This document shows, piece after piece, positions 36,190 to 45,189 of a stretch of 64,000 bases of DNA (position 1 is the first letter of the stretch; every line of letters starts with the position of its first letter). The translations under genes and the position numbers were made by a program. Source of the DNA: Cerina sp048266425 (lineage in GTDB: Bacteria > Bacteroidota > Bacteroidia > Flavobacteriales > Flavobacteriaceae); NCBI GenBank assembly GCA_048266425.1, contig JBLWZN010000009.1, positions 32,043 to 96,042 of the forward strand, given 5' to 3'. Below the pieces are notes generated by a model. That model made no database searches. It was not told the DNA's origin and saw only the letters and a program-made list of their open reading frames with translations.

Positions 36190-37986
36190 TTAATCATTCA
36201 GTTTTAGGACTGCCATAAAAGCTTCTTGCGGAATCTCTACGTTCCCTACTTGACGCATACGTTTTTTACCTTTTTTCTGTTTTTCAAGGAGTTTTCTTTT
36301 ACGGGAAATATCTCCCCCGTAACATTTGGCGGTAACGTCCTTACGCAGGGCTTTTATTGTTTCCCTTGAAATAATTTTGGCTCCAATGGCGGCCTGAATG
36401 GGAATGTCGAACTGTTGTCTGGGGATAAGCTCCCTCAATTTTTCGCACATTTTTTTTCCGATATTCGCTGCGTTGTCCGCATGTATCAATGCCGATAAGG
36501 CATCCACAGGTTGGGAGTTCAATAGAATATCTACCCGTACCAATTTGGAGACCCGCATTCCAATAGGGGAGTAGTCAAAAGAAGCATATCCCTTGGATAC
36601 GGTTTTTAACCGATCATAAAAATCGAAGACAATCTCTGCCAACGGCATGTCAAAACTAAGTTCCACCCTATCGGTAGTCAAGTAGGTCTGATTGGTGATT
36701 ATTCCCCGTTTATCAATGCAAAGCGACATGATATTTCCTACAAAATCGGACTTGGTAATAATTGTGGCCTTAATATATGGTTCTTCCACATGGTCTAACG
36801 TGGAAGGATCTGGCAGATCGCTTGGATTGTTCACAATTACAGCGGTTTCCGGATGTTTTCGTGTAAAGGCATGGTAGCTTACGTTGGGCACTGTAGTAAT
36901 GACGGTCATGCCGAATTCCCGCTCTAACCGCTCTTGGATAATTTCCATGTGGAGCATTCCCAAGAAGCCGCAACGAAACCCAAATCCCAGGGCAGCACTG
37001 CTCTCTGGGGCAAAGACAAGCGAGGCATCGTTGAGCTGTAATTTTTCCATGGAAGATCTCAGTTCCTCAAATTCCTCCGTATCTACGGGGTAGATACCCG
37101 CAAAGACCATTGGTTTTACATCCTCAAAACCTCCGATAGGATTTTTTGTAGGGTTGGTGGCATCGGTAATGGTATCGCCAACCTTTACTTCCCTAGCATC
37201 TTTGATTCCGGTAATAAGGTAGCCCACATCGCCCGCTTTAATACTTGGTTTGGGATGTTGTATTAGCTTAAGGGTACCAACTTCATCTGCAAAATAGGAT
37301 TTTCCCGTGGCCACAAATTTTATTTTTTGACCTTTTTTGATCTCCCCATTAATGACCCTGAAAATGGTCTCGACCCCACGGAAGGGATTATAGACAGAAT
37401 CGAAGACCAAGGCTTGGAGAGGTTCGTCCACAACGCCTTTAGGTGGTGGAATCCGCTCTATGATGGCTTCCAATATTTCGGTTATTCCCATCCCCTCCTT
37501 GGCGCTTGCGGGGATAACTTCTTCTGGCTTACATCCCAAAAGATCGACTATATCATCGGTAACCACCTCCGGGTTGGCGCTTGGTAGATCAACCTTGTTC
37601 AGTACGGGTATTATTTCCAGATCGTTTTCCAAGGCCAGATACAGATTGCTGATAGTCTGGGCCTGGATGCTTTGGGCGGCATCTACCACCAAAAGCGCCC
37701 CTTCGCAAGCGGCAATAGATCGGGAAACTTCATAGGAAAAATCTACATGGCCGGGGGTGTCGATCAAATTCAGTATATATTTTTCCCCTTTATAGGCATA
37801 TTCCATTTGAATGGCGTGGCTCTTAATGGTAATACCCCGCTCACGCTCCAAATCCATGGTGTCTAACAACTGATTTTGTTTTTCGCGCTCGGTAACGGAA
37901 CCGGTAAAGTCCAATAAACGATCTGCCAAGGTACTTTTACCGTGGTCTATATGTGCAATGATGCAAAAATTCCTAATATTCTTCAC
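36190..37986 (-). CDS. lepA: Elongation factor 4 (LepA)
   Basis: A 598-residue translational GTPase that back-translocates or remodels ribosomes under stress. G1 is AHIDHGKSTLADRLL, the switch II region is DTPGHVDFSYEVSRS and NKVDLP is G4. The C-terminal LepA-specific domain includes the conserved AKCYGGDISRKRKLLEKQ and the end MRQVGNVEIPQEAFMAVL. Length is normal. There is no leader peptide. It is a single gene divergent from the outer-membrane receptor. Confidence 0.97.
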   Translation of the reverse strand: MKNIRNFCIIAHIDHGKSTLADRLLDFTGSVTEREKQNQLLDTMDLERERGITIKSHAIQMEYAYKGEKYILNLIDTPGHVDFSYEVSRSIAACEGALLVVDAAQSIQAQTISNLYLALENDLEIIPVLNKVDLPSANPEVVTDDIVDLLGCKPEEVIPASAKEGMGITEILEAIIERIPPPKGVVDEPLQALVFDSVYNPFRGVETIFRVINGEIKKGQKIKFVATGKSYFADEVGTLKLIQHPKPSIKAGDVGYLITGIKDAREVKVGDTITDATNPTKNPIGGFEDVKPMVFAGIYPVDTEEFEELRSSMEKLQLNDASLVFAPESSAALGFGFRCGFLGMLHMEIIQERLEREFGMTVITTVPNVSYHAFTRKHPETAVIVNNPSDLPDPSTLDHVEEPYIKATIITKSDFVGNIMSLCIDKRGIITNQTYLTTDRVELSFDMPLAEIVFDFYDRLKTVSKGYASFDYSPIGMRVSKLVRVDILLNSQPVDALSALIHADNAANIGKKMCEKLRELIPRQQFDIPIQAAIGAKIISRETIKALRKDVTAKCYGGDISRKRKLLEKQKKGKKRMRQVGNVEIPQEAFMAVLKLND

Positions 37987-38052
37987 TCCTTAATAATTTT
38001 TTGGCTTTCGTTGAGTACCTATCGGTAAACAAAGGGGGATTGAAAGCAACTG

Positions 38053-38060
38053 CAAATATA
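38053..38060 (-). promoter_or_regulatory. Candidate -7 box (TATATTTG) before lepA
   Basis: On the minus strand TATATTTGC fits TAnnTTTG and would give a leader of about 60 bases. A TTG lies further upstream than usual (29 bases), so only the -7 half is well supported. Confidence 0.4.
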
Positions 38061-38191
38061 CTTTATTTGAAGTCTATCCGTACATTAGCCAATTAGAAAA
38101 TGAAAATTTGAATTTATAATAATTCTCAATTAGGTCCAAGATTACATTTTTTGTAAATAAATGCTTAGATTTGGGGCCCAACCAAAGCTTG

Positions 38192-40612
38192 GTGAAACGA
38201 CTAATTCTATTCCTACTTATGCCTTTTATTTGGCCATTATCCTTATCTGGCCAGAGTTTTAAGGTTACTGGCACTGTTAAGGACGGCAGCAATGACGCTA
38301 TACCCTATGCCAGCGTATTTCTGTTGAATTTAGCCGATTCTACGATTGTAAAAGGCACCTCTGCCGATGAAAATGGAACTTTTTCCATGGAGAATGTCCT
38401 ACCTGATATCTATTATATTAGAGCCAGCTATATAGGAAAAACCTCTAATTTTATTTCCTTGGACATCAAAAAAGATGTGCGGATAGGTGCTATAATGATC
38501 GATCAAAATGTGGAAAGCCTGGAGGAGGTGGTTCTAGTTTCCTCACAACCCAAGATCGAGAAAAAATCGGACCGCGTGATATTTCATGTGGAGAACACCG
38601 TCGTTTCCCAGGGCAGCACTTGGGATGTGCTAAAAAAAACACCGGGAGTTGTGGTTGTGCAAGATCAGTTGTATATCCGTAACCAGAGTCCTGTCGTTTA
38701 CTTAAATGACAGGAAAACACAATTGTCGCCTAGCGAAATAAGGGATTTATTGCAGGGAATTTCGGGAATAAACATTAAATCGATCGAGGTTATACCCAAT
38801 CCGCCGGCGCGTTACGAATCGGAAGATGGTCCAATATTGAACATTATTACCAGCAATAGCATCACGCCGGGTTACAAGGGTAGTGTCAATGGTTCCTATA
38901 CGCAGTCGGTGTTCCCAAAATACAGTTTGGGGACAAGCCATTATTACAAGAACAAGAAATTCAATCTTTTTGCGAATTACAATATTAATCCAACAAAAGA
39001 ATTGAAGAAGGATGAAGGGAATATTAATTTTATCGATGACAACGGTGATATTTTCTCTCGGTGGCAGTCCAATTTTGAAAAAACCACCCGTTACTTGGGC
39101 CAAAATGGCTCGGTAATCATGGATTATGAAATTAATGACAGGAACAGCATCAACCTAACCTCAAATATAGCCTTCACTCCGGACAAAAAGTTACAGAACC
39201 AGATGGGAACCGATATGGTCAATAAGCAGTATCAATTGGATTCTACCCTGTCGACAAACAGCGATTTGGATAACAACCATCGCAATATTGCCTTTGACCT
39301 CACATATACCCACCATCCGAAGAAGGAGGGCTCCGAACTTGCCGTTAACGGTCATTACACCGCTTTTCGCGATGCAACCAACCAATTGGTTTCTACGGAC
39401 TATTTTGAACCTTCGGGCGATTTTATCCGCAATTTCAGCTTTAGTACCAATTCCCTTCAGAATATCGATATCATCACGGGCCAGATCGATTATACCACAC
39501 CCATGGGGGGCATAATTTTTGAAACAGGCGCAAAAATAGCGACCATACGTTCTAATAGTGGTATAGACTATTTTAATCTGACCAATTCAATTAAGACCTA
39601 TAATGCACTTTATTCTGACGATTATGAATATAGTGAAAATGTAGGGGGCGGTTACGTATCAGTGGCCAAAGAGTGGGAAAAATGGTCCGTAAAGGCTGGG
39701 TTAAGAGGGGAATATACATATTCCAAGGGGTACTCCATTACTTTGGATAGCACGAATATTCAAGTTTATTTTAAATTTTTCCCTACCCTTCACCTGCTGT
39801 ATTCCTTGTCCGAGAACCAAAGTTTTTCGTTGGATTATAGCCATAAGATACAACGTCCTAGATATGAAGACCTTAACCCGTTTGCCTATTTCTTAAATGA
39901 AAATCAGTTCCACATTGGTAATCCTGACCTGCAGCCAAGCTTTAGCCACAACGTTAATTTAAATTACACCCTGCAAGACACCTATTTCATTGATCTTTAT
40001 TATCGTGATAACGGACATTACATAAGTACCCTTGGGTTTCAGGACAACGATAACCAGAATATGATGTACATAAAGCAGAATGTTTTGGGCAGTACTTCCT
40101 ATGGACTGGATTTTACATATAGCAAATCAATATTGGCCAACTGGTACCTTTATGCCTATACCTCCCTATTTTCCGAGGAACAGACATTTTTGGCCATGGA
40201 AAGCAATAACCAGGCCGTGACCAATAGGGTTCAGGGATTTTACGGTTCCCTGAGCAATTATTTTACCCTTACCAAGGACAAATCACTTACGGGGGAATTA
40301 GGGTTTAACTATATGTCTGGCTTTATGGAGGGCAACTATAAAATTTCGGAAACCACGGGTCTTTCCTTAGGCTTGCGTAAATCCCTTTGGAACAAGCGGG
40401 CCGTTGCATCCTTGACCATGGATGATATTTTGGACAGCTCGGTCGGCAGGTATACTACAAAATATCTCAATCAGGACAACTCCTATATTGCCAAGCCGGA
40501 GACCCGATTCGTCCGCTTTGGATTCACCTATAATTTTGGCAATTTTAGACTGCAGGACAATAAAAGGGATATCGAGGATATTGAGGAACGCCAGCGATTG
40601 CAGCCGGAGTAG
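38192..40612 (+). CDS. Outer-membrane beta-barrel receptor (TonB-dependent receptor-like)
   Basis: About 806 residues from the GTG at 38192, which gives a classic signal peptide (MKRLILFLLMPFIWPLSLSGQ). Next is a carboxypeptidase-regulatory-like domain (VTGTVKDGSNDAIPYASVFL), then a plug-like part (DVLKKTPGVVVVQDQLYIRNQ) and a large barrel of alternating strands (about 250-800) with the family pattern SLDYSHKIQRPRYEDLNPF. This is the outer-membrane beta-barrel family related to TonB receptors. No TonB box or SusD partner is visible. The ligand is unknown. No in-frame ATG lies upstream of the signal sequence; the GTG is inferred. Confidence 0.85.
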   Translation: MKRLILFLLMPFIWPLSLSGQSFKVTGTVKDGSNDAIPYASVFLLNLADSTIVKGTSADENGTFSMENVLPDIYYIRASYIGKTSNFISLDIKKDVRIGAIMIDQNVESLEEVVLVSSQPKIEKKSDRVIFHVENTVVSQGSTWDVLKKTPGVVVVQDQLYIRNQSPVVYLNDRKTQLSPSEIRDLLQGISGINIKSIEVIPNPPARYESEDGPILNIITSNSITPGYKGSVNGSYTQSVFPKYSLGTSHYYKNKKFNLFANYNINPTKELKKDEGNINFIDDNGDIFSRWQSNFEKTTRYLGQNGSVIMDYEINDRNSINLTSNIAFTPDKKLQNQMGTDMVNKQYQLDSTLSTNSDLDNNHRNIAFDLTYTHHPKKEGSELAVNGHYTAFRDATNQLVSTDYFEPSGDFIRNFSFSTNSLQNIDIITGQIDYTTPMGGIIFETGAKIATIRSNSGIDYFNLTNSIKTYNALYSDDYEYSENVGGGYVSVAKEWEKWSVKAGLRGEYTYSKGYSITLDSTNIQVYFKFFPTLHLLYSLSENQSFSLDYSHKIQRPRYEDLNPFAYFLNENQFHIGNPDLQPSFSHNVNLNYTLQDTYFIDLYYRDNGHYISTLGFQDNDNQNMMYIKQNVLGSTSYGLDFTYSKSILANWYLYAYTSLFSEEQTFLAMESNNQAVTNRVQGFYGSLSNYFTLTKDKSLTGELGFNYMSGFMEGNYKISETTGLSLGLRKSLWNKRAVASLTMDDILDSSVGRYTTKYLNQDNSYIAKPETRFVRFGFTYNFGNFRLQDNKRDIEDIEERQRLQPE

Positions 40613-40637
40613 GTCTTGAAAAGTAAGCGGCAACCAG

Positions 40638-40665
40638 TGGCAGGAGAAAGTACTTTTTCCTGCCA
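40638..40665. repeat. 28-bp near-perfect palindrome between receptor and dusB genes
   Basis: The outer arms TGGCAGGA and TCCTGCCA surround an inner palindrome AAAGTACTTT; only one symmetric base pair is imperfect (a G-T pair in RNA). The RNA would fold into a long hairpin 25 bases after the receptor stop. There is no T tract, so it could be a processing or stability hairpin, or an operator for dusB. Confidence 0.6.
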
Positions 40666-40752
40666 ACAAGAATGGAGATCTTTCCAGGTAAAATCAAAAA
40701 AATTTTCATTTGACGAAAAATGTTTAATTTTGCCTTCCAAAATTGATACAGC

Positions 40753-41751
40753 TTGCTCAAAATCAGAAACATAGAATTGCCTGAATTCCCGTTGCTGCTT
40801 GCACCCATGGAAGATGTGAGCGACCCGCCTTTCCGCGCACTTTGCAAGGAGCAGGGGGCCGATGTTGTTTATACGGAATTTATTTCTTCCGAGGGATTGA
40901 TACGGGATGCGGCAAAAAGTGTAATGAAGCTCGATATTTACGAAAAGGAGAGACCGGTAGGCATTCAAATCTTTGGAGCCGAACTGGATTCTATGCTTCA
41001 GGCCGTGGACATAGTTACGGCATCCAATCCAGACATTGTTGATATCAATTTTGGTTGTCCCGTTAAAAAAGTGGTCTGTAAAAATGCCGGAGCGGGAATC
41101 CTGAAGGATATTCCCCTGATGGTAAAACTTACCGCCGAAATGGTTAAACGTACCCACCTGCCCGTTACCGTTAAGACCCGATTGGGCTGGGACCACAATT
41201 CCATCAAGATCGTTGAGGTGGCCGAACGGTTGCAGGATGTGGGCATTGAGGCTATATCGATCCATGGACGTACGAGGGTACAGATGTACAAGGGCGAGGC
41301 AGATTGGAATCCTATTGCCGAGGTAAAGAATAATCCCAGAATGCGTATTCCGGTATTCGGCAACGGGGATGTGGACACACCCGAAATGGCATTAAAGATG
41401 AAGAACGAATACGGTCTGGACGGGGCCATGATAGGTCGTGCCAGTATTGGATACCCATGGTTCTTCAATGAAGTGAAGCACTTTTTTAGGACAGGGACCC
41501 ATTTAGATCCCCCCACCCTGGAAGAAAGGGTAGAAGCCGCTAAGCGCCACCTACAAATGGCCATTGATTGGAAAGGGGAAAAGTTGGGTGTATTTGAAAC
41601 CCGAAGACATTATACCAACTATTTTAAGGGGATTCCCCATTTTAAGGAATACCGTATGAAAATGGTGACCAGCGATGATGCGGCCGACGTTTTCGATGCG
41701 TTTGAGGAGGTTCTGGAGAAATTTGGAAACCGTGTTGACAGCTGTCTTTAA
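40753..41751 (+). CDS. dusB: tRNA dihydrouridine synthase DusB
   Basis: A 332-residue flavoenzyme that reduces uridines in the tRNA D-loop. The family N-terminus MLKIRNIELPEFPLLLAPME begins at TTG; an in-frame TGA lies 9 bases upstream and no ATG precedes the conserved APMED segment, so the TTG start is forced. Other motifs are INFGCPVKKVVCKNAGAGIL (catalytic Cys), VKTRLGWDHNS, SIHGRTRVQMYKG and GNGDVDTPE. Length is normal. Confidence 0.95.
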   Translation: MLKIRNIELPEFPLLLAPMEDVSDPPFRALCKEQGADVVYTEFISSEGLIRDAAKSVMKLDIYEKERPVGIQIFGAELDSMLQAVDIVTASNPDIVDINFGCPVKKVVCKNAGAGILKDIPLMVKLTAEMVKRTHLPVTVKTRLGWDHNSIKIVEVAERLQDVGIEAISIHGRTRVQMYKGEADWNPIAEVKNNPRMRIPVFGNGDVDTPEMALKMKNEYGLDGAMIGRASIGYPWFFNEVKHFFRTGTHLDPPTLEERVEAAKRHLQMAIDWKGEKLGVFETRRHYTNYFKGIPHFKEYRMKMVTSDDAADVFDAFEEVLEKFGNRVDSCL

Positions 41752-41828
41752 ACTTGGTTCGATATGGGTACCAAGCGCAATCCGAAACTTCACCGGCGGG
41801 ATTGAGCCGTTTATTGTTAAACGTCCAA

Positions 41829-43043
41829 TTAAAGATTTGAGGCAATCAATTTCCTGTTGATCCTACTGCTTGCTATTTTCGAAGCGATAATGCCCAATAC
41901 CATAATGGTGACCAATACAACGATAACATTGACCAGTTTATATTCTACCGGATAAGCCAAAGAGGGGGTTATTTTGAGCCATCCAAATGCGATTTGGGAC
42001 CATATTAGCAAGGATGCCATTGCCACGCCAATTAGGCCACCAAGTCCGGTAACCAACAATCCTTGCACAAAATATATACGCCGGAGCTCCTTTATTGTTG
42101 TCCCTAGGTTAAAAAGGGTTATAGAGTTCTGTTGTTTGTCCAGGATCATCATGATTATTGCCCCGACCACATTGAACAAAGCAATGATAAGCACTAATGT
42201 AAAGATCAGATAAGTGGCCAGATTTTCAGTGTTCAGCATTTGGTAAAGGGTGCTGTTCAGCTCCCGGCGGTCCTTTACAATGACCTTATTCTGAAAAATC
42301 CCGGTTATTTCCTCCCTGATTTCTTTAACGTTAGACCCTGGGTTCAACTTAAAGTCAATACCGGAAATTTGGGTGCTATCCTTTTCCAACAGGGCCTGCG
42401 CCAAAGGCAGATCAACAAACACGTATTTTTTGTCCAGGTTTTCCTCAATGGCATAGATACCGCTGATAACCATGGGGAGTTCATTATAGGGTTTCTCGGA
42501 TAAACTTTGCTGGGATAGGGAACCTGTTCCAGGTTTGGGGACCAAGATCATCAAAGGGTCGCGAAAATCGTCTATGACCAATCCCAAAAGATTGGCCACT
42601 CCCAGTCCGGCCACCCCACGTTGATCTTCCAGGTTCCATTGCCCATAAAATATGGTGCTGTCCACGGCGGTGACCTTATTGTAGTTGGCGTCCACTCCTT
42701 TTATATAGGCCACATGGCTCTTTTCCCCTTGGGTAAGATAGACACGTTCCTCCAATTCCTTGGCAAAGGAAGCAACCCCTGGAAGATTTTTTAGATCCAT
42801 TTCCTGTTGGGACGAAATGGAAAAGAATTTGCCGGTAGATGGCAAGGCCTTTAAATCGGGGTCGAAGGTATTGCTAAAAGAAAGGCTAAAAGTTTTAAGT
42901 CCTGAGAAACCCGATAGGACAATAAAAAGCGCCGCAGCGCCGATAACGATTACCAAGAAGGTTACAAAATTGATAATATTGACCACATTCTGGCTGCTCT
43001 TGGAACGCACGTATCGTTTAGCAATGTAGAAGGGGAAATTCAA
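41829..43043 (-). CDS. LolC/FtsX-like ABC transporter permease
   Basis: 404 residues with four membrane segments: one at the N-terminus (about residues 25-50) and three at the C-terminus (about 275-390). A large periplasmic domain lies between. The start MNFPFYIAKRYVRSKSSQNV and the LolC/E-type pattern of the last helices place it in the lipoprotein-releasing LolCDE/MacB-FtsX permease group. Its ATPase (LolD-like) is not beside it. It is 12 bases downstream of rbfA in the same operon, an arrangement common in Bacteroidota. Confidence 0.85.
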   Translation of the reverse strand: MNFPFYIAKRYVRSKSSQNVVNIINFVTFLVIVIGAAALFIVLSGFSGLKTFSLSFSNTFDPDLKALPSTGKFFSISSQQEMDLKNLPGVASFAKELEERVYLTQGEKSHVAYIKGVDANYNKVTAVDSTIFYGQWNLEDQRGVAGLGVANLLGLVIDDFRDPLMILVPKPGTGSLSQQSLSEKPYNELPMVISGIYAIEENLDKKYVFVDLPLAQALLEKDSTQISGIDFKLNPGSNVKEIREEITGIFQNKVIVKDRRELNSTLYQMLNTENLATYLIFTLVLIIALFNVVGAIIMMILDKQQNSITLFNLGTTIKELRRIYFVQGLLVTGLGGLIGVAMASLLIWSQIAFGWLKITPSLAYPVEYKLVNVIVVLVTIMVLGIIASKIASSRINRKLIASNL

Positions 43044-43055
43044 TCTAAGGGGTTG

Positions 43056-43448
43056 TTATGATTTTTTTCTTCTTTGGAGCAATTCAGGATTTCTTACGGG
43101 ATTATCCTCCCCTTTCAGGGATTTGTCGATGTTATCTATGTACTCCAGGGAATCGTCTATAAAGAAAAGCAATTCCGGCACCCTGCGCAACTGATTTTTG
43201 GTGCGTTGGGACAGTTCGTGTTTAATAAGAGGTTCATTGCTCTTTATCCCTTCCAACAATCCTTTGGCCTCCTTGTTGGGGAAGATACTCATATATACCT
43301 TGGCGATGGAAAGATCGGTCGTAACCGACACTTTGGATATAGAAATCAGGGTTCCCTTTAACCCGCCGTCTATTGCTGCCCGTTGTAGGATTTCGGCCAG
43401 ATCCTTTTGAATGACCCCCGCAATCTTTTTTTGTCGTTGTGTTTCCAT
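43056..43448 (-). CDS. rbfA: Ribosome-binding factor A
   Basis: A 130-residue protein that matures the 30S subunit and 16S rRNA 5' end. The sequence METQRQKKIAGVIQKDLAEI, SVTTDLSIAKVYMSIFPN and QLRRVPELLFFIDDSLEY is the RbfA KH-like fold in order. The basic C-terminus (NPELLQRRKKS) is typical. It is co-transcribed with the permease gene downstream. Confidence 0.92.
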   Translation of the reverse strand: METQRQKKIAGVIQKDLAEILQRAAIDGGLKGTLISISKVSVTTDLSIAKVYMSIFPNKEAKGLLEGIKSNEPLIKHELSQRTKNQLRRVPELLFFIDDSLEYIDNIDKSLKGEDNPVRNPELLQRRKKS

Positions 43449-43580
43449 ATGGCAAAAATACGGAGAATAATGTGTATTTTAGAAATCGGGAAAAAATAAC
43501 CATGCCCGGTGTATAAGATTGGTTTGGGACAAGTCCTTAATCGTACAAAAGGCTTATTTATTTTGATTTTTGATGGAGGT

Positions 43581-44024
43581 ATGAAAAAAATTGAACATTT
43601 GGGAATAGCGGTAAAGGATTTGACAGATTCCAATGTCCTCTTCGAGAAGCTTTTGGGAGTATCCCATTACAAAATTGAGGAAGTGCCGTCGGAGGGGGTA
43701 AGAACATCATTCTTTAAATTGGGAGATAGTAAAATTGAACTTTTGGAGGCGATGGACAGCGAGGGACCGATTGCCAAGTTTTTGGCAAAAAAAGGGGAAG
43801 GCATTCATCATATTGCTTTTGAGGTAGAAGATATAATTAAGGAAATTTCCAGATTGGAAGGGGAGGGGTTCGAAATTCTGAACAGGAACCCTAAGCGTGG
43901 CGCCGACAATAAATTGGTAGCATTTTTGCACCCCAAAACAACCAATGGTGTACTGATAGAACTGTGTCAGGAAAGCACCCGGTCCGACCGCCACCCCAAT
44001 AGTGGGGGAATGCTCCCCAAATAG
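43581..44024 (+). CDS. mce: Methylmalonyl-CoA epimerase
   Basis: 147 residues from the ATG at 43581, which sits right after GGAGGT; an upstream ATG would add non-family residues. It converts (2S)- to (2R)-methylmalonyl-CoA. Two VOC half-folds carry the metal ligands: His in KKIEHLGIAV, His in EGIHHIAFEVEDI and the Glu in GVLIELCQ. The cobalamin adenosyltransferase at 3069 fits the same B12-dependent propionyl-CoA route. Confidence 0.92.
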   Translation: MKKIEHLGIAVKDLTDSNVLFEKLLGVSHYKIEEVPSEGVRTSFFKLGDSKIELLEAMDSEGPIAKFLAKKGEGIHHIAFEVEDIIKEISRLEGEGFEILNRNPKRGADNKLVAFLHPKTTNGVLIELCQESTRSDRHPNSGGMLPK

Positions 44025-44060
44025 GGAGGGGATCATGGGTAAATAATTAAATTATAATTT

Positions 44061-44075
44061 GCATATTTTATGCAT
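44061..44075. repeat. 15-bp palindrome upstream of tRNA promoter
   Basis: TGCATA-TTT-TATGCA is a perfect inverted repeat lying about 10 bases before the -33 box of the tRNA promoter. It could be a regulator or UP-like site, but an AT-rich chance palindrome is possible. Confidence 0.35.
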
Positions 44076-44085
44076 TGGCAACACT

Positions 44086-44115
44086 TGCAACGTTTAAAAA
44101 TAAACACTAATATTG
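44086..44115 (+). promoter_or_regulatory. Candidate promoter of the tRNA gene
   Basis: TTG (44086-44088), 19 bases, then TAATATTG (44108-44115), near the TAnnTTTG consensus. Transcription would begin near 44122, giving a leader of about 105 bases before the mature tRNA 5' end, to be removed by RNase P. Confidence 0.55.
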
Positions 44116-44228
44116 CACCCGCTTAATTTAGTTGGGCAAGTTCGTAAAAGACGGGTTCTGTTGCACCTCCCGAAAGCAAACGAGAGGTTAGATCAAAGGA
44201 ATACTAGTTTTTTATAATTTTTAATTTT

Positions 44229-44302
44229 GGTCCTATAGCTCAGTTGGTTAGAGCACCTGACTCATAATCAGGTGGTCCCTGGTTCGAGCCCAGGTGGGAC
44301 CA
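44229..44302 (+). tRNA. tRNA-Ile2 (anticodon CAU), possibly tRNA-Met
   Basis: A 74-base cloverleaf: acceptor GGTCCTA pairs with TGGGACC, the D arm has AGCTCAGTTGGTTAGAGC, the anticodon stem CTGA(C) surrounds loop CTCATAA, and the T arm has GGTTCGAGCC. CCA is not encoded. CAU in the loop fits elongator Met or lysidine-modified Ile2. Pairs C4-G69 and C5-G68 in the acceptor stem are the known determinants for TilS, so Ile2 is favoured. Such genes are common integration sites, and a duplicated 3' flank follows. Confidence 0.88.
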
Positions 44303-44380
44303 CACCAGCAAATACAAGGCCTCCGAGAGATTGGGGGCTTTTTATTTTTTGTTCCAGTACAACATCTGTACAACAAAATC
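44303..44380. repeat. Direct repeat, copy A, tRNA-downstream segment
   Basis: The segment CAGCAAATACAAGGCCTCC, the hairpin and TACAACATCTGTACAAC reappear, diverged, at 44553-44632. Copy A directly abuts the tRNA 3' end. The pair is like the flanks left by an integrated element at a tRNA gene. Confidence 0.55.
44316..44350 (+). terminator. tRNA terminator, first copy
   Basis: AAGGCCTCC, an 8-base loop, GGGGGCTTTT and a T-rich run form an imperfect terminator hairpin 13 bases after the tRNA. Confidence 0.6.
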
Positions 44381-44552
44381 ATCTATATAAGTTTCATTTG
44401 CCATGCTCAATAATTTTCCTCGAGTGAACTCTCCTAATCCGCACATTCCTTTTTCAAGATTTGAATGGAAGTAATTTTTTGCCAAAATGAAATTGATGAA
44501 TTGTAGAAATTGTTTTTGGAGCAAAAGTCCATAGGTTATGACTCTGCCACCT

Positions 44553-44632
44553 TGACCCAGTAAACACAAGGCCTCCAAGAGATTGGAGCCCTTTTTATTT
44601 TAGCCTGGGTACAACATAGGCACAACATTTGA
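44553..44632. repeat. Direct repeat, copy B, with second terminator-like hairpin
   Basis: CAGTAAACACAAGGCCTCC, a hairpin closing with GGAGCCC and T residues, and TACAACATAGGCACAAC match copy A about 250 bases upstream in order. The bases just before copy B (TGCCACCTTGAC) only loosely resemble the tRNA end. Confidence 0.55.
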
Positions 44633-45189
44633 ACTGTTGATTTTTCAAAATAGTACAAGAGATAATTATTAGTTTAATGAAGGAATCCGTTAACTTTAGT
44701 GTCATTCTAATACGGTTTAGTGTTAAAAGGAGGAGTTTGGGCTTCCCGCGCCATGCCCTCTTCCCTTTTCAATAATCACTGGGCTGCAGAAGGGTATTTG
44801 AACTCACTTCTTTCAAAGGCCGTCGTCCATGAAAGAAGGTTATTGTTTGCAAGTAAAAAAGTTATGGTGATTGGCCGGGAAACAGGTCCAAATAATTTGG
44901 CGGATCATGGAGCCCACAGGAAACAGATGAAAATACAAACTGGGACCCTTGCTCCTAAAAGGGAGGTTGTGAGAACTGGTATCTATGGATTTTGTCACTA
45001 ATGGATAAGTAACTCCCTAGGAAAACATGAGCTTTAAGTGGTGGCCTAGAATTGCCGACGAACCTTATTTCCCAATATGGAGAGAAACGGAATGGAGCGG
45101 GAATGTGGTGAGGGGATGGAATACCTAGAGTGAAAATAAATATTTAAGGAGAATATTGAAAATGAAGTAGGTCATCAACTATTACCCGA
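44633..45189. other. 557-base stretch without a convincing gene
   Basis: A 93-codon plus-strand frame (44720-45001) and a 78-codon minus-strand frame (44342-44578, spanning the repeats) are open, but both have random-looking sequence and no family signature. The stretch may hold decayed remnants of an integrated element. No GspF-like or integrase sequence could be recognised. Confidence 0.45.

Noticed and set aside
44342..44578. Possible integrase C-terminal fragment next to the tRNA
   Set aside because: The 78-residue frame ends near the tRNA as integrases often do, but no Arg-His-Arg-Tyr recombinase motif is present and the frame runs through the repeat and hairpin.
44720..45001. Plus-strand 93-codon frame after the tRNA region
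   Set aside because: No family signature, random-looking composition, no promoter and no conserved neighbour. It is treated as chance.
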